Assembly (NCBI GenBank): GCA_964595945.1
Contig: CAZQSL010000020.1
Location: 1-40,382, forward strand
Direction: 5' to 3'
Length of the DNA: 40,382 nucleotides
Source of the DNA: CAZQSL01 sp964595945
GTDB lineage: Bacteria > UBP15 > UBA6099 > JAJRTR01
Within the stretch, counting starts at the first letter, position 1, and each line of letters begins with the position of its first letter. The notes under the pieces are model-generated. The model saw nothing but the letters and a program-made list of their open reading frames with translations. It was not told the origin of the DNA and did not search any database. The position numbers and the translations under genes were made by a program. Shown here one piece after another: positions 34,814 through 40,382 of this stretch.

Positions 34814-36601
34814 ATGCAGAACTGGATCATCGAAGCATCGAAATATCCCCGCCCCGACCGTGTAAGGGCTGATTGTCAAATACTTGACGGCGAATGGGAC
34901 TTTGCATTCGACCGGCTCAATGTCGGTACCACATCAGGGTGGTTCAAAGGCAAAAAGTGGACAGACAAAATCAATGTGCCATATTGCGTGGAAGCCGAGC
35001 TTTCAGGCGTCTACAATCGAGGACTGCCCGGCACGATGTGGTATCACCGGACATTTGATGCTCCTGCGGCATTCCGCCCCGGAAAACGTCTCCTGCTGCA
35101 TGTCGGTGCCGCTGACTACTATGCGACCGTGTGGGTCAACGGGCGCAAGGCAGGCGAGCACGAGGGTGGTTATACATCTTTTTCAATCGACATAACCGAT
35201 CTCGTACAGAGTGGCTCCAACGATCTCACAATACAGGTCGTCGACTCGATCAGCCCACGTATCCCGCGCGGCAAACAGTCCATGATCGTGAAGCCCACCA
35301 GCATTTTTTACACAAATGTTTCCGGCATTTGGCAGACAGTCTATCTCGAAGTCGCCGGTGCGGCGCACGTATCCAGTTTTATCGCAACCACATCGCCCGC
35401 CACCGGGGCCACGGATTTTGACATTACGCTCTCCGGCACCCCGGGAAAATACGACATCGAAGTATCTGTTGAAGGCCCTTCTGGAGACCACTATTCGACC
35501 ATGGCCACCGCAGAGATGCCGACCGCTCTCTGCGGTCGCGCCATCGCTTCAGTCACCGTCTCTGATCCAAAGCTATGGGCTCCTGCCGCCTCCAATCTCT
35601 ACAGGGTCACCTTTTCGGTCAAGTCGCTCAGAGGCGAAGTCCTTGACACTATGCAGTCCTATTTCGCTTTTCGCACTATCGAGGTCCGCAACGGAGAAAT
35701 CCTCCTCAATGGCAAAAAATTCTATCAAAAACTGTTTCTCAACCAGGGCTATTTCCCCAGGGGGCACTATACGCCTGCCGACTACGATCTGTTTCGCAAC
35801 GACGTGCAGCAGGTACTCGACATGGGCTTCAACGGCGTAAGGATGCACCAGAAGATCGAAGACCCGCGTTTTATGTTCTGGGCCGACGCACTTGGCATTG
35901 TGATGTGGGAAGAAATGCCCTCGGCATTCTGGTTCTGTGAAAAAATGCGCACTTCACTCAGGACACAGTGGCTCGAAGCAATCGCCCGTGACCGCAACCA
36001 CCCGTGCATAATCACATGGGCGCCTTTCAATGAAAGCTGGGGCGTAGTTTTCAGACTCACCGACGCGCGCTGCCGTGAATTTGTCCGTGAAATCGCCTCC
36101 ATGACTCGTCGCATCGACCCATCGCGGCCTGTCTCCGACAACAGCGGCTTCGAGCATGTCGACACCGACATACTCGATATACACCACTATCTCAAGGACG
36201 TCGACACTTGCCGAAAGTATTACGCTAAACTCCGCGATCCGAAGAACATGGAGTACACCACAAAAAACGTATATGAGCGTCTGAACGTCAAGGAAGTCCC
36301 TGCCTGCCCCCTCGCCCCGACCATCAAATATCAGGGACAGCCGCTGCTCGTAAGCGAATATGGCGGCTTCGGCTTCTACAAGACCAACGACAATCCCCTC
36401 TTCGACAACTTCCGCGACTACACGCTCGCAATCGCCGAAGACGACATTTTCTGGGGCTACTGCTACACCCAGCAATATGACACCGAGCAGGAAGCCAACG
36501 GTATCCTGAATTTCGACCGTTCGCCGAAAATCCCGATTGAGGACATCAAATCGGTCAGCACGAAGGTCGATGAGATCATCTCTGCGCGCTGGCACGAATA
36601 G
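34814..36601 (+). CDS. glycoside hydrolase family 2 beta-glycosidase
   Basis: A 595-residue GH2 enzyme, which would cleave a terminal beta-linked sugar (galactose, mannose or glucuronic acid). The N-terminal sugar-binding jelly roll contains LDGEWDFAFD, VPYCVEAELSGV and WVNGRKAGEHEGGYTSF. An Ig-like domain and a TIM barrel follow. The acid/base Glu407 lies in APFNESWG and the nucleophile Glu515 in LVSEYGGFG, both in their conserved contexts. There is no signal peptide from the chosen start, so it is probably cytoplasmic. The frame is open 63 codons upstream, but GAGGAGG lies just before the ATG at 34814. It is divergent from the FG-GAP protein gene. The substrate is not clear. Confidence 0.9.
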   Translation: MQNWIIEASKYPRPDRVRADCQILDGEWDFAFDRLNVGTTSGWFKGKKWTDKINVPYCVEAELSGVYNRGLPGTMWYHRTFDAPAAFRPGKRLLLHVGAADYYATVWVNGRKAGEHEGGYTSFSIDITDLVQSGSNDLTIQVVDSISPRIPRGKQSMIVKPTSIFYTNVSGIWQTVYLEVAGAAHVSSFIATTSPATGATDFDITLSGTPGKYDIEVSVEGPSGDHYSTMATAEMPTALCGRAIASVTVSDPKLWAPAASNLYRVTFSVKSLRGEVLDTMQSYFAFRTIEVRNGEILLNGKKFYQKLFLNQGYFPRGHYTPADYDLFRNDVQQVLDMGFNGVRMHQKIEDPRFMFWADALGIVMWEEMPSAFWFCEKMRTSLRTQWLEAIARDRNHPCIITWAPFNESWGVVFRLTDARCREFVREIASMTRRIDPSRPVSDNSGFEHVDTDILDIHHYLKDVDTCRKYYAKLRDPKNMEYTTKNVYERLNVKEVPACPLAPTIKYQGQPLLVSEYGGFGFYKTNDNPLFDNFRDYTLAIAEDDIFWGYCYTQQYDTEQEANGILNFDRSPKIPIEDIKSVSTKVDEIISARWHE

Positions 36602-36853
36602 CCAAAGTCCGGCAACGTAATACTCATCGAATGTGATTATCGACACAGTGTGATCCAAAGCAAAGATTATTTCCGGATACACTATTATGATATAGTTGAA
36701 ATCGAATTCTCAATAGAGTTCGGGACGAGAGTTGTCAGGCGCGGTGCGACACTGCGGGATGTCCAGCTCGCTGCCATTCATATTTCGGTCGTGTGGCATC
36801 ACTGCAATGACCCACCTGAATCAACGCGTTAACACCTGCACCATGGAGCAGCT

Positions 36854-37921
36854 TTGCTTGATCTTCCCGATGACATCCGTGACAGCAGCCATGTCCTATT
36901 GGTCAATGCTGGACTCACTGAGCCCTTCAAATATTCTCTGATATCGACGGGCAGCGGCAATCGGGTATTCAGAATACATTCCGGCGGCAATGACTATATC
37001 CTGAAATCATATTCACACAACCGGGGGGAAAGCCGCGAGCGCTCGATGTCAGAGTTCTCCTTTCTCAAGTTTTGCAACGTCTGTGGTATCTCAGGCGTAC
37101 CATCGGCACATGCCATTGATCGCGATGCCAGGCTTGTCCTCCAAAGTTTCATCAGAGGCACAAAACCCTCTGCACAGGACATTGGCGGGGAACTGATATC
37201 AAAAGCTGCTCAGTTTTTTCGCCGCCTGAACTATTTCAGGGACTCCAATCAGGCCACCGGTCTTACCAATGCGCAGGATGCGTGTTTTTCCATCGACGAC
37301 CATATCACCGCCGTCGACATACAGCTCACCAGGATAATCATTGCCCTGCGCGATGTCACAGGCTCGGCTACTGATTTTCTTCGCAACGAGCTTGTACCAG
37401 TCTGGCGTGCAGTAAAGCACACTGTATCCACACTCTTCAAACAGGCTGGCATCGACCATGATGTCGCAATGCTTCATCACGAAAAGCGCATTTCACCCTC
37501 AGATTTCGGGTTTCACAACTGCATCGTCACCGAATCTGCCCAAACGGTATTCATAGATTTCGAGCAAGCCGGATGGGACGATCCTGCAAAGGCTGTCTGT
37601 GATTTTTTCTGCTCACCGGAAATACCCGTACCCATTGCTCACTTCGAATCGTTTGCCAATGCCATTTTCGACGATTTCGTCGAAAACGAATACCACATTT
37701 TCCGCACCCGTCTGCTTATCCCAGTCTATCGTGTCAAATGGGCATGTATCCAGATGCAGCGGCTACTCCCATACACACACGGCAGTCACGCAACCGGTGA
37801 CAGCCGCATCATGCCATCGGATGTTGTAATGATGCACCAACTCGACACCGCCCGTGCAATGCTCAGCCATGCTTCAACATGGCTAACCGAAACAAGTGGC
37901 AACAACGAGCCGATCCAATGA
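36854..37921 (+). CDS. APH/choline-kinase-fold phosphotransferase, TTG start
   Basis: This 355-residue protein has the aminoglycoside-phosphotransferase-like kinase fold. SGNRVFRIHSGGNDYILKSY is the nucleotide-binding sheet with the ATP-contacting Lys. SPSDFGFHN stands where the catalytic loop HGDLHPGN usually lies; it keeps the Asp and the final Asn but loses the first His-Gly. VFIDFEQAGWDDP holds the metal-binding Asp. It is more likely to act on a small alcohol, amine or sugar than on an antibiotic. The start appears to be TTG at 36854, with GGAG five bases upstream and an in-frame stop not far before it. It precedes the RmlD-like gene by 150 bp. Confidence 0.75.
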   Translation: MLDLPDDIRDSSHVLLVNAGLTEPFKYSLISTGSGNRVFRIHSGGNDYILKSYSHNRGESRERSMSEFSFLKFCNVCGISGVPSAHAIDRDARLVLQSFIRGTKPSAQDIGGELISKAAQFFRRLNYFRDSNQATGLTNAQDACFSIDDHITAVDIQLTRIIIALRDVTGSATDFLRNELVPVWRAVKHTVSTLFKQAGIDHDVAMLHHEKRISPSDFGFHNCIVTESAQTVFIDFEQAGWDDPAKAVCDFFCSPEIPVPIAHFESFANAIFDDFVENEYHIFRTRLLIPVYRVKWACIQMQRLLPYTHGSHATGDSRIMPSDVVMMHQLDTARAMLSHASTWLTETSGNNEPIQ

Positions 37922-37966
37922 TTTCATATACGCATCTTTTTTTACCTTATGACTGTTAAATCATTG

Positions 37967-38038
37967 ACCGATGGGTTATCACGGCAGATATAATGTGTAC
38001 CAACATGGTTACTATCACTCATCTTTTCGCCCATCGGT
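37967..38038. repeat. short inverted repeat in leader of RmlD-like gene
   Basis: ACCGATGGG (37967-37975) is matched by CCCATCGGT (38030-38038), 54 bp apart, just upstream of the RmlD-like gene. It could be a long-looped RNA stem or paired protein sites. It could also be chance. Confidence 0.3.
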
Positions 38039-38071
38039 GCGAAAGGAAATAACACAGCACTCAATCATCGA

Positions 38072-38977
38072 ATGCGGGGAAACAAAAGAAACATGCAACC
38101 AAAATGGCTGGTCATCGGCAGCGAAAGCACAATCGGCAACGCGTTATCGTTGCATCTCGTCAATCGCGGGATTCCGCATTACAGAGCCTCGACACTCGCC
38201 GAAAAAGGCTCACACATGCATCTCACACTCGGAGATAACCACCTCGCATGGAATATCCCTGACGATGTGACCGTGGCGTTTATTTTTGCCGCGATTACCT
38301 CCATCAAAGCCTGCAAAGACAATCCTGCCACCACATACGCCATCAATGTCTCCGCAACTATCGAACTCATCGAACGCTTGCACCGAAAGGATGTGTTTGT
38401 CATTTACCCATCGACCAACATGGTCTATGGAGGCGCGCCGGGATTCCACAGTCCCAATGATCCAACCTGCCCCACCAACGAATACGCATCGCAAAAAGTT
38501 GTGGTCGAAAACCATCTCAAAAACTGCGGCGACAAATATGCCGTCGTGCGGCTTGGCAAAATCATTCATGACAGATTCGAACTTTTCACCAACTGGCATG
38601 ACTCTCTTGCCGCAGGACATGAGATCACGGTATTTGACGACCTGCCATTCTCTCCTGTCCATCTTGATTCCGTCTGCGAACTCATGACCGCTCTCGCAAA
38701 ACGCCGTGTATCCGGCATCTACCATGCCACTGCCGAACGCGATATCACATATTATGATGCGGCGATAGCTCTCGCTAAAAAAATGGACGCCGACCTGCTC
38801 CGTGTCAACCGTACCTCCGCAGTGTCAATCCTTGGACAAAACGCCGTACCCAAGGCCACTGCACTCAATAATTGCTGCCTGTGGGAACAGCTCGGCATCA
38901 GGCCGCCCACCGCAGACAGCGCTTTAAATCTTGCCATCGAAGGCATCATCAATAAACCCCTTCACATAAATGTATAA
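38072..38977 (+). CDS. RmlD-like sugar-nucleotide reductase (extended SDR)
   Basis: This 301-residue extended short-chain dehydrogenase is similar to dTDP-4-dehydrorhamnose reductase (RmlD). VIGSESTIGNAL is the NAD(P)-binding motif. AINVSATIELIE, YPSTNMVYGG and NEYASQKVVVE (Tyr138/Lys142 from this start) are the hallmark helix, serine region and active-site segment. FSPVHLDSVCELM matches the substrate-domain motif that follows. It likely reduces a keto-sugar nucleotide or a related carbonyl. Translation may instead start at the ATG at 38093; neither start has a strong ribosome binding site. It lies among envelope or sugar-related genes and downstream of the phosphotransferase-fold gene. Confidence 0.8.
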   Translation: MRGNKRNMQPKWLVIGSESTIGNALSLHLVNRGIPHYRASTLAEKGSHMHLTLGDNHLAWNIPDDVTVAFIFAAITSIKACKDNPATTYAINVSATIELIERLHRKDVFVIYPSTNMVYGGAPGFHSPNDPTCPTNEYASQKVVVENHLKNCGDKYAVVRLGKIIHDRFELFTNWHDSLAAGHEITVFDDLPFSPVHLDSVCELMTALAKRRVSGIYHATAERDITYYDAAIALAKKMDADLLRVNRTSAVSILGQNAVPKATALNNCCLWEQLGIRPPTADSALNLAIEGIINKPLHINV

Positions 38978-39239
38978 GCAGGAACCGGTATTTCGGCGCA
39001 ACTTGAGAATAGCAATGATGAACTTGACTATAGCAAATATCGAGAATCCCACCGGACTCGTCGTCAATGGCCAGGTGTGAACAGCAATTTTTCTGTACCC
39101 ATGATAATCTTCTCTGTGTCTGATGTGCTTGCTGTATCAGAAATTATTGGTTATCGCAAGCTGGCAGCATATCACACAAGCGTTATGAGCATATTGGCAC
39201 AGTGAGATAGATTGTATCCCTGTAAATTACTTTCGCCGT

Positions 39240-39828
39240 TCACGCCGATGCGAGAGCTGCCGATAAGTCCGCAATGTCAATTATTTCGTCTCGATCCCAG
39301 TCGCGCAGGATAATAGCCGATCGGGTAAACTCCACGTAATTGGCGTGCGTCATCCAGTCGCCGGTGTTGATATACAATTTGCCACGGTCAATCATTTGAA
39401 TCGTGGCGGAATGGGTATGTCCGAATACGACAACATCCGCACGGGTCGTGCGCAATATCTGCTTTGCGGCATCTTCCCATATCTTCAGAATGTTTTCGTG
39501 GACACCTGTTTCACCCGGCAATCGATAGTACTTTCCCGTCGACTGATCACTGTTTTTGTGAAGCGCTTTCACAAGGATTTTGAGAAATTCGAGAGTAGCG
39601 CTGTTGAGCGTCTTTCCTGTAATGTACTTGATGAAATCCATAGCGGAATAGATGTTTTGTTTGAATAGCGGGTCATAATAATGCCCGTGTTGAGATGCAG
39701 TTTTCTGCCGTGGGCATACATAATATAAGGTTTATCACGATCGGCGTATGTTATCGTGAAATCACGCTCATATACTTCGATGCTGCGAAGGAAAATGTCG
39801 TGATTGCCAACGCTATACTCCAGCCATT
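39240..39828 (-). pseudogene. metallophosphoesterase, frameshifted and 5'-truncated
   Basis: Two overlapping minus-strand frames together encode the C-terminal part of an LpxH-like calcineurin-fold phosphoesterase. The first reads YSVGNHDIFLRS and then MYAHGRKLHL. The second resumes as QHGHYYDPLFKQNIYSA, then VVVFGHTHSATI and LYINTGDWM. One missing base near 39692 accounts for the switch, since HLQHGHYYDPLF is the natural continuation. The family N-terminus (the DxH and GDxxD metal ligands) is absent; upstream of GNHD the sequence runs straight into a long palindrome. It is therefore probably dead. The single-base change alone could be a sequencing error, but the missing 5' third cannot. Confidence 0.75.
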
Positions 39829-39874
39829 TTTTGCGGGTTACAAGCGGCTGATATGCCGCTTGTAACCCGCAAAA
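39829..39874. repeat. 46-bp near-perfect palindrome
   Basis: TTTTGCGGGTTACAAGCGGC (39829-39848) pairs with its exact reverse complement at 39855-39874 around a six-base loop. It lies exactly where the metallophosphoesterase gene loses its 5' part. T or A runs flank the stem on the inside of the repeat rather than after it, so it is not a typical terminator. Confidence 0.85.
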
Positions 39875-39914
39875 CCAGAGAATCCTCCAAACATAGGGAG
39901 TTTTTGGGAGAGGT

Positions 39915-39948
39915 GCGGAGAACCTTTTTTGCAAAAAAGGTTCTCCGC
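39915..39948. repeat. 34-bp perfect palindrome
   Basis: GCGGAGAACCTTTTTTGC and its reverse complement form an uninterrupted 34-bp palindrome, 17 bp per arm, only 40 bp from the preceding one. It could extrude as a cruciform or fold as RNA. It may be a REP-like unit or an old mobile-element end. Confidence 0.85.
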
Positions 39949-40010
39949 GAGTATTCCGTGAACGGTTACAGAAAATGGAAGTAGAAGTCGGATGTGAAGT
40001 AGTGTAGTTG

Positions 40011-40078
40011 TGGGGTTGGTGTGAATGTGGGGTTGTTGGGGGGGGGGCAGGGTGAAATGTTTGGTTGGATGGGGGGGG
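40011..40078 (+). repeat. G-rich low-complexity tract
   Basis: Several G runs, including one of ten G and one of eight G, are spaced by short T/G linkers. They could form a G-quadruplex on the plus strand. Homopolymers of this length are also prone to base-count errors. The tract lies just downstream of the IS1380-type transposase stop codon. Confidence 0.5.
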
Positions 40079-40117
40079 CTTGTTTGTTGTGGTTTCTGGT
40101 GGTGGTTTTCTGTGGGG

Positions 40118-40382
40118 TCAGCCGGTGGTGGTTTTGAGGTTGAGGATGCCGGTGTGTGTTTGTGTGAAGAGGTTTGTGTAGGGGTATGCTGCCGGGCAGC
40201 GAAGGATGATGCGGCGGCTGGTGCGGGCGGCGAGTTTGAGGATTTTTGCGCGAAGGGTTTGTATGTGGTGGGTGCGCAGGGGGACGGGCATGCAGTGGGT
40301 GCGCATGAGGTTGATTATGTTGTAGGCGAGGGTGATGATTTGCAGGCGCATGGCGCTGGCGGCGAATGTGGTGTGGCTGAGG
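40118..40382 (-). pseudogene. IS1380-type transposase, C-terminal part (window edge)
   Basis: The minus-strand frame enters from the right edge and ends in TGA at 40118. It reads MRLQIITLAYNIINLMRTH, then HHIQTLRAKILKLAARTSRR and AAYPYTNLFTQ. IS1380-family (DDE group 1) transposases end similarly: RLQLxALAYNLxNFLR, then SLTTLREKLxKIGAKVVRH, then a PYxxLF-like tail. The catalytic part lies outside the window, so intactness cannot be judged. It may be a complete element cut by the window edge rather than a true remnant. Confidence 0.65.

Noticed and set aside
39240..39934. Two separate small genes in place of one broken metallophosphoesterase
   Set aside because: The two frames join into one continuous family signature (GNHD, HLQHGHYYDPLF, GHTH) after restoring a single base, and the upstream frame's first 35 codons are palindrome-derived.

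Overview
The window reads as bacterial chromosome. It has compact genes, clear Shine-Dalgarno sites, ATGA start/stop overlaps between neighbouring genes and perfect hairpin terminators. The gene content (HI0933-type flavoprotein, CoA-disulfide-reductase-like enzyme with a rhodanese tail, CxxCH cytochrome, Fes-domain iron-sulfur protein, very large exported repeat proteins) suggests a Gram-negative, probably anaerobic organism. The phylum cannot be fixed from the sequence. The large surface proteins resemble those common in uncultivated environmental lineages. No rRNA, tRNA or CRISPR array was seen.

Layout. Both edges are insertion-sequence debris: an IS1182-type transposase fragment fused head-on to the C-terminus of an IS5-type transposase (1-580), and the C-terminus of an IS1380-type transposase (40118-40382). 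From 915 to 4231 lies a minus-strand operon: EamA permease, alkaline-phosphatase-superfamily phosphodiesterase, SDR oxidoreductase. From 4388 to 9336 a plus-strand group follows: a membrane protein with an exported phosphatase-like domain, a MazG-like pyrophosphohydrolase, and a GHMP sugar kinase overlapping a sugar nucleotidyltransferase. That pair should make a nucleotide-activated sugar. From 9542 to 16831 is one 2429-residue exported repeat protein closed by a terminator. From 17100 to 18287 is a dihaem cytochrome with a sulfite-oxidase-like domain, preceded by a good promoter and a leader that can fold into several stems. From 18296 to 22979 come redox enzymes, an alpha/beta hydrolase and a half-size TSUP permease.

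The most unusual block is 23231-26522: a deoxyhypusine-synthase-like protein, then a tightly packed trio of an ABC-type ATPase with no membrane partner, a cysteine-rich HypB-like GTPase, and a small protein with a Fes [4Fe-4S] domain. It looks like a metallocofactor loading or activation system that I cannot name. A 57-codon GTG-start gene (26528-26701) and a DUF2804 gene follow.

The right third holds a 2003-residue secreted protein with BNR-like and FG-GAP repeats (28589-34600, minus), a divergent glycoside hydrolase family 2 enzyme, a phosphotransferase-fold protein, an RmlD-like reductase, and a frameshifted, 5'-truncated metallophosphoesterase next to two long perfect palindromes. A 72-bp sequence is shared between the right end of the IS5 remnant (510-580) and a small inverted-repeat element at 28263-28363.
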